Assembly: GCF_004683885.1 (NCBI RefSeq)
Contig: NZ_CP038440.1
Location: 2,142,001-2,206,000 of the forward strand
Reading direction: 5' to 3'
Length of the DNA stretch: 64,000 bases
DNA from: Brevundimonas sp. MF30-B
GTDB lineage: Bacteria; Pseudomonadota; Alphaproteobacteria; Caulobacterales; Caulobacteraceae
Made by a program: the position numbers and the translations under genes. Each line of letters starts with the position of its first letter. Position 1 is the first letter of the stretch. This document shows positions 1 to 8,671 of this stretch, one piece after another. The notes below the pieces were generated by a model. That model ran no database searches. It was not told the origin of the DNA and saw only the letters and a list, made by a program, of their open reading frames with translations.

Positions 1-183
1 GCCCGGCCGGGCGCGGGCGTCGCCTTCCCGCTGTCCTGGAGTCAGGTGAAGAAGGGCCTCGACCCCGCCGCCTTCACCCTGCACGACGCGGCGGCTCTGC
101 TCAAGAAGCCGGATCCGTGGAAGGACTTCCGCAAGGCCGAGGCCAGCCTGAGGCCTGCCATGCGGGTCTTTCAGAAGAGCTAG
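1..183 (+). CDS. ligD: C-terminal end of DNA ligase D (LigD polymerase domain), partial
   Basis: The first 60 codons are open from base 1 to a TAG at 181-183, and the 5' part of the gene lies outside the window. The residues include GVAFPLSWSQVKKGLDP and FTLHDAAALLKK followed by DPW. This is the usual ending of the primase-polymerase (LigD_pol) domain of bacterial NHEJ ligases, which repair double-strand breaks together with Ku. From this tail alone I cannot tell whether the protein is a full three-domain LigD or a stand-alone polymerase. It is convergent with the protease gene that follows. Confidence 0.7.
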   Translation, partial: ARPGAGVAFPLSWSQVKKGLDPAAFTLHDAAALLKKPDPWKDFRKAEASLRPAMRVFQKS

Positions 184-192
184 GGCGCCAGT

Positions 193-1563
193 TTAGGGCA
201 GCCGGCCTGTCAGTTCCCGTCCCTGACGACGGATAGCCAGCTCGGACCCCCTTTCCGCCCGCGCCAGGTCTTGAATCGTCGCGACCGGGCGCCCGTCTAT
301 GGCGCGAACGAGGTCTCCGGGTCGCAGAGGCGTCTGCGCGCCGGAGATGTCGGTGACGATCACGCCGGTGAGGAAGGGATCGCCCCCGAGACGTTCCGCC
401 AGAGCAGGAGTGAGTTGGACCACGCGCACGCCGGAAAGCCGACCTTGCTGCACTCGCGTGCCGCTTCCCGGCTCGCGATCGCCCGGCAGAGGCGTGACGC
501 GAGCGTTCAGTGTCTGAGATCGTCCGTCGCGCAGCACGGTGACCTGCACCGTGTCGCCGGGGGAACGCGTGCCCACACGATAGTTCAAGCCGCCCTGATC
601 ATTCACTTCGCCTCCATCGACCGCAGTGATCACGTCTCCTTCGCGGACGCCGGCTCGCGCTCCCGGACCGTTGGCGTAGATGTCCGTTACGATAATGCCC
701 TGAGGCCGCTCCAAGCCGAGGCTTCGGGCAATCTCGGCCGACACCGTATCGCCCCGGACGCCGAGCCACGGACGCACGACGCTTGACGCCCCGCCAACCG
801 CCGACTCGACCACGCGCCGCACCATTGCGGCGGGCACGGCGAATCCGACGCCGCTTGACGACCCCGAGCGCGAGAAGATGGCCGTGTTGATGCCAATCAG
901 GTCGCCGTCCATGTCCACAAGGGCGCCGCCGGAGTTGCCGGGGTTGATCGCCGCGTCGGTCTGGATGAAGGAACCGGAGTCCGTGATGCCAGTCTCGGTC
1001 CGGTTCAGGGCTGAAATGATGCCGTTGGTTACCGTCTGACCCACGCCGAACGGGTTGCCGATCGCCAGAACCAGATCCCCGACCTGCTGCGCTTCCTGAT
1101 CGTCGATCCGAAGCATGGGCAGATCTCCGCTCACGCCTTCGAGTTGCAACACCGCGATGTCTGACCGCTCGTCGCCCAAGAGCACCCGCGCGGGAAACTC
1201 CCGCCGGTCGTTCAGGGTGACCCGGATCTCCTGCATGCCCTGGATCACGTGATTGTTGGTCACGACGATGCCGTCGGGTCGAACAATGACGCCCGACCCG
1301 ACAGATCCGGTTTGCCGTTGGCCCGGTATGCCCCAGAACGGGTCTCGGACCTGCTGCACCCCGCGAGCTGCGATGTTGACCACGGCGGGGGCGGCCTGTC
1401 GCACCACAGGAGCGAAGCTGGCCTTCATGGACCCGGCGTCACGGGGCGCCTGGCGCGGAACCTCCGAGAAGACCCCCTCCTGCGCCTTTGAAGGCTGAGG
1501 CTGGCCGCAGGCAGCCAGACCGAGTGCAGCGGCGATGGCGAGATGAGAAGGCTTCATGGTCAT
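193..1563 (-). CDS. Do-like (DegP/HtrA) serine protease, predicted lipoprotein
   Basis: This is a 456-residue trypsin-like protease with two C-terminal PDZ domains, of the periplasmic HtrA quality-control family. The catalytic triad is visible: His105 in VTNNHVIQG, Asp135 in ERSDIAVLQ, Ser211 in NPGNSGGAL. The PDZ repeats cover roughly residues 265-355 and 370-450; the second is short. The N-terminus ends in a lipobox (GLAAC, Cys19), so the mature protein is probably membrane-anchored, unlike soluble DegP. Translation could begin at either of two ATGs (residues 1 and 3). The stop lies 10 bases from the end of the convergent ligD gene. No heat-shock promoter could be identified. Confidence 0.9.
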   Translation of the reverse strand: MTMKPSHLAIAAALGLAACGQPQPSKAQEGVFSEVPRQAPRDAGSMKASFAPVVRQAAPAVVNIAARGVQQVRDPFWGIPGQRQTGSVGSGVIVRPDGIVVTNNHVIQGMQEIRVTLNDRREFPARVLLGDERSDIAVLQLEGVSGDLPMLRIDDQEAQQVGDLVLAIGNPFGVGQTVTNGIISALNRTETGITDSGSFIQTDAAINPGNSGGALVDMDGDLIGINTAIFSRSGSSSGVGFAVPAAMVRRVVESAVGGASSVVRPWLGVRGDTVSAEIARSLGLERPQGIIVTDIYANGPGARAGVREGDVITAVDGGEVNDQGGLNYRVGTRSPGDTVQVTVLRDGRSQTLNARVTPLPGDREPGSGTRVQQGRLSGVRVVQLTPALAERLGGDPFLTGVIVTDISGAQTPLRPGDLVRAIDGRPVATIQDLARAERGSELAIRRQGRELTGRLP

Positions 1564-1635
1564 CCGTCGATCAGGCGTGAAACAGCGTCGCCATTCCGCT
1601 ACGCTTTTCCGGCGCGATCAAGGCGACGCGGCGCC

Positions 1636-2877
1636 TCAAACGGACGTGGCCTCCGCGCGTTCCGCCTGACGTGCAGTGCCCCAGCCGATCCCCGCCGCCA
1701 TCAGCAGCACGATCGCCGCCAGGTAGAAGGCGAGACCCGGCAGATGGATAGGCGAATCCGCCTCCGTCGAGATGGAATAGATCCAGCCGAAGAACAGCGG
1801 CGACAGCACGCCGGCAATGGACGCCACGCTCATGTTCGCCCCCTGCAGCTGACCCTGCTCGTCCTCGCCCACACGCCGCGTCATCAGCGACTGGAGCGTC
1901 GGCATGGCCAGGCCCCACAGAGCGTTGGGCAGCATGGCGACGATGAAGGCCACGCCCGTCGGCGCCCAGCCCATCAGGGCGATGCCGACCGTCCCGCCGA
2001 ACAGGCCGAAGACCATCGTCGCGCGGTCGCCGAACCGCTTTGAGATCGGCCCGACCAGCACGCCCTGGACAATCATGTCCAGCACGCCGACCAGAGCCAG
2101 CAGCGCCCCCACCTGCCACGGCCCCCAGCCGTAGCGCAGCCCGGCGTACAGCACGAACACCGCCGAAAAGACGTGGTGGGCGAAGTAGAGCAGGAAGTTC
2201 ACGACCGCGAGGCCGGCCAGCTCCGCATGCCGCTTCAGCAGCATCATGGCGCCGACCGGATTGGCGCGCCGCCAGCTGAACGTCATGCGCCGCTCGATCG
2301 GCAGGCTCTCGGGCAGGATGAACAGGCCGTACAGGAAGGCCACGCCCGACAGGGCCCCCGCCACCCAGAACGGCACGCGCGGGCCGAACTCGCCCAGGAA
2401 GCCGCCCATGACCGGCCCCAGCACGAAGCCGCCCGAGAAGGCCGCGCCGATCAGCCCATAGGCCCGTGCCCGCTTCGCCGGCTCGGTGATGTCGGCCATA
2501 TAGGCGTAGATGGTGGTGAAGCTGGACGAGGTGACGCCTGCGATCAGCCGCCCGACCGCCAGCCACCACAGGTTGGGGGCCAGCGCCATCAGCGCATAAT
2601 CGACCGCCAGGCCGGCGCAGCTGATCAGGATGACCGGCCGGCGCCCATACTGATCCGACAAGGATCCGATCACCGGCGAGGCCAGGAACTGCGCGCCCGC
2701 CCACAAAGCCACGAACACGCCGTTCAGCAGACCGGCGCGCGCGTTGGAGCCGACGAACTCCTCGATCAGATGCGGCAGCACGGGGATGACGATCCCCATG
2801 GCGACGATGTCGAGCACGGCCGTGACGAAGATGAAGGCCAGCGCCGCGCGCCGGGCCTTGGGGTGCAGGATGGACAT
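1636..2877 (-). CDS. MFS transporter, TetA/TCR-like drug efflux family
   Basis: A 413-residue protein with about twelve hydrophobic segments, the normal size for a 12-TM major facilitator. MFS motif A is clear at residues 71-81 (GSLSDQYGRRP), in the loop between TM2 and TM3, and the N-terminal segment LDIVAMGIVIPVLP is typical of the TCR/TetA drug:H+ antiporter branch. Family members export tetracyclines or other small hydrophobic compounds, but the substrate cannot be assigned here and a resistance phenotype should not be assumed. No TetR-type repressor lies next to it, so a regulated tet operon is unlikely. Confidence 0.85.
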   Translation of the reverse strand: MSILHPKARRAALAFIFVTAVLDIVAMGIVIPVLPHLIEEFVGSNARAGLLNGVFVALWAGAQFLASPVIGSLSDQYGRRPVILISCAGLAVDYALMALAPNLWWLAVGRLIAGVTSSSFTTIYAYMADITEPAKRARAYGLIGAAFSGGFVLGPVMGGFLGEFGPRVPFWVAGALSGVAFLYGLFILPESLPIERRMTFSWRRANPVGAMMLLKRHAELAGLAVVNFLLYFAHHVFSAVFVLYAGLRYGWGPWQVGALLALVGVLDMIVQGVLVGPISKRFGDRATMVFGLFGGTVGIALMGWAPTGVAFIVAMLPNALWGLAMPTLQSLMTRRVGEDEQGQLQGANMSVASIAGVLSPLFFGWIYSISTEADSPIHLPGLAFYLAAIVLLMAAGIGWGTARQAERAEATSV

Positions 2878-2999
2878 GGCCGCCGGTCTCTAGCTCAGGT
2901 CCATCTGCGTCGTCGTCCACAAGATTCTTATGGCTATCGGCCATCGCTTCCCAGTGGATTTGGACCTAAAGACGCCTGGAAACCATCGAAAGGCCTCTC

Positions 3000-3689
3000 A
3001 TGCTTCGCACGTCCATCCTCGCTGCCGCCATCGCCGTGATCGCCGCGCCAGCCTGGGCTCAGGACAACCCGTCAGCGGGAGGTTGGACCTTCGGCGCCGG
3101 AGCCGCGACCGACAACCGCTCCAAGGATGCCTCCAAATCGAACGGCGAGCCCTATGTGTGGGCTCTCGCGGAATGGAGCAGCGCCGACGGGCTGTTCTAT
3201 GTGTCGCCTGGCGTCGAGACAATCGAGGCCGGCGGATCAAGGCTCGAGGCGGATTTTACCGCGGGGATCCGCCCCCAGGCGGCCGGCTTCGACCTCGACG
3301 TAAGCGCCACGCACAAATGGCGGCTGGGCGCCGACGCCGGCTATGACGACGACTATTGGGAGTTCACGGCCAACGTCTCGCGCGCCATCGGCCCGGCCAA
3401 GGCGCGGCTGCAGCTTCAGCACTCGCCCGACGGCGGCGGCTCTACCGAGGCCTGGACCTGGGTCGAGGCGCGGGTGGGCTGGGACTTCACTGACAAGCTG
3501 GGCGGCACGGTCGCCATCGGCCGTCGCGAACAGGACAATGCTCCCGACTACACAGGCTGGAATGCGGGCGTGACCTACGCCTTCACACGTGACGTAGAGT
3601 TGGACGTTCGCTACCACTCGACCAACATCGACGACATGGGCCGCCAGTACGATGACGCCCTTGTGGCCGGGGTGAGCGTTTATTTCTGA
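3000..3689 (+). CDS. TorF-family putative outer-membrane porin
   Basis: A 229-residue exported protein. The first 20 residues form a Sec signal peptide ending AWA|Q. The rest is rich in alternating aromatic beta-strand sequence and ends in GVSVYF, the terminal-Phe signature of outer-membrane beta barrels. The pattern GWTFGAGAATDNRSKD followed by many short strands matches the TIGR02001 (Gcw_chp/TorF) putative porin family, whose substrate is unknown. It is followed after 24 bases by a small hypothetical gene on the same strand. Confidence 0.75.
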   Translation: MLRTSILAAAIAVIAAPAWAQDNPSAGGWTFGAGAATDNRSKDASKSNGEPYVWALAEWSSADGLFYVSPGVETIEAGGSRLEADFTAGIRPQAAGFDLDVSATHKWRLGADAGYDDDYWEFTANVSRAIGPAKARLQLQHSPDGGGSTEAWTWVEARVGWDFTDKLGGTVAIGRREQDNAPDYTGWNAGVTYAFTRDVELDVRYHSTNIDDMGRQYDDALVAGVSVYF

Positions 3690-3713
3690 GGCTGCAGTCC
3701 CTATCTTGGCCGT

Positions 3714-3944
3714 ATGACTTTTCGTGCCACGACCCTCGAACGCGCCTACCAACTCGCTGAAAGCGGATCCTGCCGCACAGTCGGCGATGTCAAGCAAGCC
3801 TTGAAGAACGAAGGCTACGACCGAATTCAGGATTCGCTCTACGGCTCGACGATCACCTCGGCCCTGCGAAAGCGATGCCAGGAATCCTGGGTCGAGCCTC
3901 AGGGCGATGCCGAAGCCAAGGCGTCGGAGAACGACGCCGCATGA
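3714..3944 (+). CDS. small hypothetical protein, possible DNA-associated
   Basis: A 76-residue soluble protein of no recognised family. It has a charged, probably helical body containing a stretch like a helix-turn-helix (SGSCRTVGDVKQALKNEG), and an acidic, Ala/Glu-rich tail. It lies 24 bases after the porin gene and 16 bases before the XRE-like gene on the same strand, so the three may be co-transcribed. A role beside a second small regulator is plausible but is inference only. Confidence 0.6.
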   Translation: MTFRATTLERAYQLAESGSCRTVGDVKQALKNEGYDRIQDSLYGSTITSALRKRCQESWVEPQGDAEAKASENDAA

Positions 3945-3960
3945 CGCACACGCTCCGGCG

Positions 3961-4203
3961 ATGATTGTCGATCTGCCCGCTTCGGATCCCGAGCAGGTCG
4001 CCATGGGCGGCCGGCTCCGACGCTGGCGGACTGAACGCGGGATGGAGCTCGAGGAGCTTAGCCGGCAGATCGGCCTCAGCCCCGCCGAACTCCGCCTCGT
4101 CGAGGCGGGTCGGCTGAGGCTGGACAGCGCCCACGTGGAGGCGGCGACGCGCGTGCTTCACCTGCCCGTGTGGGCGCTGAACTCGGACACACCGACCTAT
4201 TAG
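3961..4203 (+). CDS. small XRE-like helix-turn-helix protein
   Basis: An 80-residue protein whose central part (residues 18-62, including GMELEELSRQIGLSPAEL) fits a Cro/C1-type helix-turn-helix. It has no extra effector domain, so it could be a small transcription factor. I chose the ATG at 3961; an in-frame ATG at 3907 would add 18 residues overlapping the upstream gene and looks less protein-like. Its TAG stop overlaps the stop of the convergent membrane-protein gene at 4200-4203. Confidence 0.6.
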   Translation: MIVDLPASDPEQVAMGGRLRRWRTERGMELEELSRQIGLSPAELRLVEAGRLRLDSAHVEAATRVLHLPVWALNSDTPTY

Positions 4204-4490
4204 TTGGCCGGCGCCGGGCTGGGCGTGGGCACCGTGGGCGGATTGACCGTTGGGAGCTCAGGCCGCGGGAGATCGACATCGACGTTGATCTCGCTGGGCG
4301 CGGCCTCCATCGGCGCGGGCACGGAGCCGCGCCAAACCAGGAAGGCGATCACCGCCACGGCGACCACCAAGCCGCCGATGATGAAGGCCAGGGCGCCGCT
4401 CCCGCTCTTCTTTTCGGGCGCGGTGGTGTGAACCGTAGTCTGGTGCACGACGCGATCCGGCTCACGGGGCGGCAGGTTGGGATCCGTCAT
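4200..4490 (-). CDS. single-span membrane protein, paralogue of its upstream neighbour
   Basis: A 96-residue protein with a polar N-terminus, one transmembrane helix at about residues 33-52 (ALAFIIGGLVVAVAVIAF), and a Pro-rich periplasmic tail carrying INVDVDLPRPELP. The neighbouring 61-residue protein has the same plan: (A/L)AFI(V/I)GGL membrane segment, short basic/Gly linker, then a VDVD(V/L) tail. The two are therefore probably tandem duplicates in one operon, separated by three bases. I do not recognise a named family, and function is unknown. Confidence 0.65.
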   Translation of the reverse strand: MTDPNLPPREPDRVVHQTTVHTTAPEKKSGSGALAFIIGGLVVAVAVIAFLVWRGSVPAPMEAAPSEINVDVDLPRPELPTVNPPTVPTPSPAPAN

Positions 4491-4493
4491 GGG

Positions 4494-4679
4494 TTAGTTC
4501 CCGCCCGGCGCGGCCGGCGCCGACACTTCCGGCAGGCTCACATCCACATCCACCTGCTTGGTCTCGGGCGCACCGCCGCGGGCGAATACGAACCACGCCA
4601 CAATGGCCACCACGACCAGCAGACCACCGACGATGAAGGCCAGGCCGGCGTTGCCGCCGCCGCTCGAGTTCTCGGCCAT
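4494..4679 (-). CDS. small single-span membrane protein, tandem paralogue
   Basis: A 61-residue protein: Gly/Ser-rich N-terminus, a membrane helix at about 12-33 (GLAFIVGGLLVVVAIVAWF), then a tail with VDVDVSLPEV. The start is fixed by a strong Shine-Dalgarno (GGGAGGAG on the minus strand) just upstream of the ATG at 4679. A much longer in-frame reading further upstream is antisense to the helicase gene and is not credible. It is the first gene of the pair with the 96-residue paralogue and is divergent from the UvrD-type helicase gene. Function unknown. Confidence 0.65.
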   Translation of the reverse strand: MAENSSGGGNAGLAFIVGGLLVVVAIVAWFVFARGGAPETKQVDVDVSLPEVSAPAAPGGN

Positions 4680-4826
4680 AAGGGTTTCTCCTCCCAGTGA
4701 TTGACGCTGCCGAAACGACAGCGCCGGAATACGGTTCCGCTTGTTCGGGCCGCCCCAGAGACAAGCGGCCTGACTTTGGCCGTCGTGCTGCTTATGTTCT
4801 CCTTTCGATTCCGATAGAGACCGCTT

Positions 4827-7160
4827 TTGACCGACCTGCCTGCTCCCCGCATCTCTGACCTCGCCCGCGCCCGGCCGCCCGCCGGCGAGGGGCAAGACTA
4901 TCTGTCTGGACTGAATCCGGAGCAGCGGCTGGCGGTCGAGACGACCGAGGGCCCGGTGCTGGTGCTGGCCGGCGCCGGCACGGGCAAGACGCGGGTGCTT
5001 ACGACCCGGTTGGCGCACATCCTGGCCACAGGCCGCGCACGCCCGTGGGAGCTGCTGGCCGTCACATTCACCAACAAGGCCGCGCGCGAGATGCGCGAGC
5101 GGATCACGGCCCTGATCGGCCCCTCGGCAGAGGGCCTGCGGTGGCTGGGCACCTTCCACTCGATCGCCGCGCAGATCCTGCGTCGCCACGCCGAACTGGT
5201 GGGGCTGAAATCCAGCTTCACCATTCTGGACACCGACGACCAGGAGCGGCTGCTGAAACAGCTGCTGGAAGCCGCCAACATCGACACAAAGCGCTGGACG
5301 CCGCGCTCGCTGGCCGGGCTGATCGACCACTGGAAGAACCGCGGCTGGACGCCCGAGAAGCTGCCGCCCGGCGAGGATTTCGCCAACGGCAAGGGCCAGT
5401 CGCTGTACGGCGCCTATCAGGCCCGTCTTCGCGCGCTGAACGCCTGCGACTTCGGCGATCTCTTACTTCACAACCTCACGATCCTGTCGCAACACGCAGA
5501 TCTGGCTGAGGAATATCGGCGGCGGTTCAAATACATTCTGGTGGACGAGTATCAGGACACCAACGTCGCCCAATATCTGTGGCTGCGGCTGCTGACCGCG
5601 TCCACGGGCAACGTCTGCTGCGTCGGGGACGACGACCAGTCCATCTACGGCTGGCGCGGAGCCGAGGTGGACAACATCCTGCGCTTCGAGCGGGACTTTC
5701 CGGGCGCCAAGATCGTCAAGCTTGAGCGCAACTACCGCTCGACCAGCCACATCCTGGGCGCCGCCTCCGGCCTGATCGCGGCCAATCGCGACCGATTGGG
5801 CAAGACGCTGTGGACCGAGGCCGAGGGCGGCGACAAGGTCCGCGTGCGCGGTCTGTGGGACGGCGACGCCGAGGCGCGGCTGATCGCCGACGAGATAGAG
5901 ACCGCCCGGAAACAGGGCCGGCGCTACGGCGACATGGCCGTACTGGTGCGCGCCTCGTTCCAGATGCGCGCGTTCGAAGAACGCTTCGTCATGCTGGCGA
6001 TCCCCTACACCGTCATCGGCGGACCGCGCTTCTTCGAACGCGCCGAGATCCGCGACGCCCATGCCTATCTGCGCTTGGTTCAGTCCGAGGACGACGATCT
6101 GGCGTTCGAGCGCATCGTCAATGTGCCCAAGCGCGGCATTGGCGACACCTCGGTGCAGAAAATTCTGCACATCGCCCGCGTCGGCGGCGTCTCGGCCATG
6201 ACGGCTGTGCGTCAGCTGATCGGCTCCGACGAGCTGCAGGCCCGCACCCGCACCGCCCTGTCGAATTTCGTGCGCGATCTCGACCGCTGGCGCGCTCTGG
6301 CCGCCGACACCACCCACTGGCAGCTGCTGGAGACGGTGCTGGAGGAAAGCGGCTACACCGACATGCAGAAGGCCGACCGCACCAGCGGCCAGACCCGGCT
6401 CGACAACCTGAAAGAGCTGGTCCAGTCGATGCAGCAGTTCGACACGCTGCAGGCCTATCTGGAACACGTCTCGCTGGTCATGGACCTGGACCGCGGCGAG
6501 AGCGCGGATTCCGTGCAGATCATGACCCTGCACGGCGCCAAGGGGCTGGAGTTCCCGCTGGTCTTCCTGCCCGGCTGGGAGGAAGGCGTCTTCCCAAGCC
6601 AGCGCTCCATCGACGAGAAGGGCGAAAAGGGTCTGGAGGAGGAACGCCGCCTCGCCTACGTCGGCGTCACCCGCGCCCGCGAGGACGCCCGCATCAGCTT
6701 CGCCGCCAACCGTCTGGTCTATGGGCGCTGGACCTCACAGTTGCCCAGCCGCTTCGTCGACGAACTGCCCATCGCAAATGTCGAGGCCCAGTCCGACACC
6801 GGCTATTACGGCGCTTCGACCGGCATGAAGGAGGCCAAGAGCCGCTGGGACGAGGCCCCGTCCTTTGGCTCGGGCTATTCATCGCCCGGCTGGAAGCGCG
6901 GCCAGGCCTTCGCCTCGGCCCAGACGCCGCGGTCCAGCTCAGGCACGGCCCAGGCCCGGCACACCCTGATCGAGGGGGACGGCCGCCTCGTCGCCACGGC
7001 CGATCCCAAGGCCGGCTCGGGATGGAAGCGCGGCGACCGCGTCTTCCATCAGAAGTTCGGCTACGGCGCCGTGCGCGGGGTGGAGGGCAACAAGCTGATC
7101 GTCGCCTTCGACAAGGCCGGCGAGAAGAAGGTCATCGACACCTTTGTAGAGAAGCAGTGA
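4827..7160 (+). CDS. UvrD/PcrA-type superfamily 1A DNA helicase
   Basis: A 777-residue ATP-dependent 3'-5' DNA helicase used in nucleotide-excision or mismatch repair and in clearing replication conflicts. Motif I (AGAGTGKT, ending near residue 55), motif II (DEYQD, 240-244), motif III (DDDQSIYGWRGA), motif V (TLHGAKGLEFP) and motif VI (VTRARE, about 614) are all present in order. The C-terminal 90 residues include a short Tudor-like end (WKRGDRVFHQKFGYG) seen in PcrA/UvrD, which contacts RNA polymerase in some members. The start is a TTG at 4827, the first start that gives a sensible N-terminus. The symbol is left open because uvrD and pcrA cannot be separated by eye. Confidence 0.93.
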   Translation: MTDLPAPRISDLARARPPAGEGQDYLSGLNPEQRLAVETTEGPVLVLAGAGTGKTRVLTTRLAHILATGRARPWELLAVTFTNKAAREMRERITALIGPSAEGLRWLGTFHSIAAQILRRHAELVGLKSSFTILDTDDQERLLKQLLEAANIDTKRWTPRSLAGLIDHWKNRGWTPEKLPPGEDFANGKGQSLYGAYQARLRALNACDFGDLLLHNLTILSQHADLAEEYRRRFKYILVDEYQDTNVAQYLWLRLLTASTGNVCCVGDDDQSIYGWRGAEVDNILRFERDFPGAKIVKLERNYRSTSHILGAASGLIAANRDRLGKTLWTEAEGGDKVRVRGLWDGDAEARLIADEIETARKQGRRYGDMAVLVRASFQMRAFEERFVMLAIPYTVIGGPRFFERAEIRDAHAYLRLVQSEDDDLAFERIVNVPKRGIGDTSVQKILHIARVGGVSAMTAVRQLIGSDELQARTRTALSNFVRDLDRWRALAADTTHWQLLETVLEESGYTDMQKADRTSGQTRLDNLKELVQSMQQFDTLQAYLEHVSLVMDLDRGESADSVQIMTLHGAKGLEFPLVFLPGWEEGVFPSQRSIDEKGEKGLEEERRLAYVGVTRAREDARISFAANRLVYGRWTSQLPSRFVDELPIANVEAQSDTGYYGASTGMKEAKSRWDEAPSFGSGYSSPGWKRGQAFASAQTPRSSSGTAQARHTLIEGDGRLVATADPKAGSGWKRGDRVFHQKFGYGAVRGVEGNKLIVAFDKAGEKKVIDTFVEKQ

Positions 7161-7172
7161 ACTGCGACCCTG

Positions 7173-8045
7173 CTACGATCCGCCTCGCTGGGGCCGTGCA
7201 AGTCGCGCCGCGAGACTGGAGGTGTCCCATCGTCCTCCGCCCGCCGACTGCACCTCGGAATAGAACTGATCCACCAGGGCCGTGAGCGCCAGGTGCGACC
7301 CGTTGGAGCGCGCCTCGTCCAGCACCAGGCCCAGGTCCTTGCGCATCCAGTCGACCGCGAAGCCGAAGTCGAACTCGCCCCGAGCCATGGTGGCCCAGCG
7401 GTTGTCCATCTGCCAGCTTTGCGCTGCGCCCTTGGACACGGCGTCATAAACGGCGGTCGGATCAAGCCCGGCCTGCGCGGCGAAGTGCACCGCCTCGGCC
7501 AGGCCCTGGACCACGCCGGCGATGCAGATCTGGTTGACCATCTTGGTCAGCTGCCCGGCGCCCGACGGCCCCATGTGCTTGATCGCCTTGGAATAGGCTT
7601 CCAGCGCCGGCCGCGCGCGGTCCAGCGCCTCGGCGTCGCCGCCGGCCATGACGCTGAGCTGGCCGTTCTCAGCGCCGGCCTGACCGCCGGAAACCGGCGC
7701 ATCGATGAAATGCCGACCGCCTTCGCCGGCCCGCCCGGCCATTTCGCGCGCGATCTTGGCCGAGGTCGTGGTGTGATCGACGATCACTGCCCCGCTCGCC
7801 AGCGCCGGCAGGGCCTGCTCCACCACGTCGCGGACGTCGTCGTCGTTGCCCACGCACAGGATGAACAACTCGGCGCCATCGGCCGCGTCCGCCACCGTCC
7901 CGGCGAAACGCCCGCCGGTCGCCTCGGACCAGGCACGCGACTTCTCAGGCGATCGATTGAACCCGTCGACGTCGTGGCCCGCCGTCACCAGGCGCCGCGC
8001 CATCGGCGCACCCATGACGCCCAGGCCTGCGAAACCGATCTTCAT
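7173..8045 (-). CDS. NAD(P)-dependent 3-hydroxyisobutyrate dehydrogenase-family oxidoreductase
   Basis: A 290-residue beta-hydroxyacid dehydrogenase. The Rossmann signature GLGVMG (residues 7-12) starts the protein, the substrate loop DAPVSGGQAGAENGQL follows, and the catalytic lysine is Lys168 in GAGQLTKMVNQ. Relatives oxidise 3-hydroxyisobutyrate, tartronate semialdehyde or succinic semialdehyde; the substrate cannot be set here. The ATG at 8045 is preferred because the Rossmann fold begins immediately after it; upstream in-frame sequence belongs to the neighbouring gene. ATGA overlap (8042-8045) couples it to the flavin reductase gene translated just before it. Confidence 0.88.
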   Translation of the reverse strand: MKIGFAGLGVMGAPMARRLVTAGHDVDGFNRSPEKSRAWSEATGGRFAGTVADAADGAELFILCVGNDDDVRDVVEQALPALASGAVIVDHTTTSAKIAREMAGRAGEGGRHFIDAPVSGGQAGAENGQLSVMAGGDAEALDRARPALEAYSKAIKHMGPSGAGQLTKMVNQICIAGVVQGLAEAVHFAAQAGLDPTAVYDAVSKGAAQSWQMDNRWATMARGEFDFGFAVDWMRKDLGLVLDEARSNGSHLALTALVDQFYSEVQSAGGGRWDTSSLAARLARPQRGGS

Positions 8046-8560
8046 GTTGACCCCTTCTCTGGCGAAGCAACGCGGCCGTAGGCTCCGCGGAAATAGATCA
8101 GGGCGTCGCCGCACTCGGTGGTTTCATAGGCGCCGACCCTTCCGACGATGATCAGGTGATCGCCCATCGGAATGCGCTCGTACGTCAGACAGTCCAGCCG
8201 GGTCAGGGCGTTCTTCAGGCGCGGCGGCGCGGGATCTCCGACTTCGAACTCGTCTTCCGACAGGCGGCAGACTCCCCAGGCGAACCGGTCCGACATCTCG
8301 CGGTCTTCGACGGGCAGCACATGGACGGCAAAGCGTTCAGCGCCGGCGAAGGCGTCATGGCGGTCAGAGGCCACATCGAGGCACCACAGGATCAGCGGCG
8401 GGTCCAGCGAGACCGAGGTGAAGGAGTTCACAGTGATGCCGAACGGCCCCTCAGCCGTATGGGCGGTGACCACGCAGACGCCGGTGGCGAAACCGCCCAG
8501 CGCCCGGCGATAGGCGCGCACGTCAAAGGGGGCGGTCTGATCGTCGGTCACCTGCCGCAC
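8042..8560 (-). CDS. flavin reductase family protein (HpaC-like)
   Basis: A 172-residue protein of the FMN-binding split-barrel flavin reductase family. The pattern ALGGFATGVCVVTA, then GITVNSFTSVSLDPPLILWCL and a C-terminal DHLIIVGRV, is characteristic. Such proteins use NAD(P)H to reduce FMN or FAD for a partner monooxygenase. No monooxygenase is adjacent; its operon partner is the dehydrogenase that follows with a 4-base overlap. The start is a GTG at 8560, with another GTG three codons in, so the exact N-terminus is uncertain. Confidence 0.85.
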   Translation of the reverse strand: MRQVTDDQTAPFDVRAYRRALGGFATGVCVVTAHTAEGPFGITVNSFTSVSLDPPLILWCLDVASDRHDAFAGAERFAVHVLPVEDREMSDRFAWGVCRLSEDEFEVGDPAPPRLKNALTRLDCLTYERIPMGDHLIIVGRVGAYETTECGDALIYFRGAYGRVASPEKGST

Positions 8561-8671
8561 CTAGGCCGTCGCCGCCGGCTCGGCAAGCCGTCCGCCGTCC
8601 TGTTTTGAAACCCATCCTTAAGGCGGGCGTGGGATCAGGGTTTACGGATATTTCTTACGCTAGGGTCGCCC

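Noticed and set aside
4494..5330. Long version (278 residues) of the small membrane protein gene
   Set aside because: The added N-terminal part is antisense to the helicase gene, while the ATG at 4679 has a strong ribosome-binding site.
8561..8671. CtrA-type TTAA-N7-TTAA box upstream of motB
   Set aside because: Only partial TTAA-like pieces with the wrong spacing are present.
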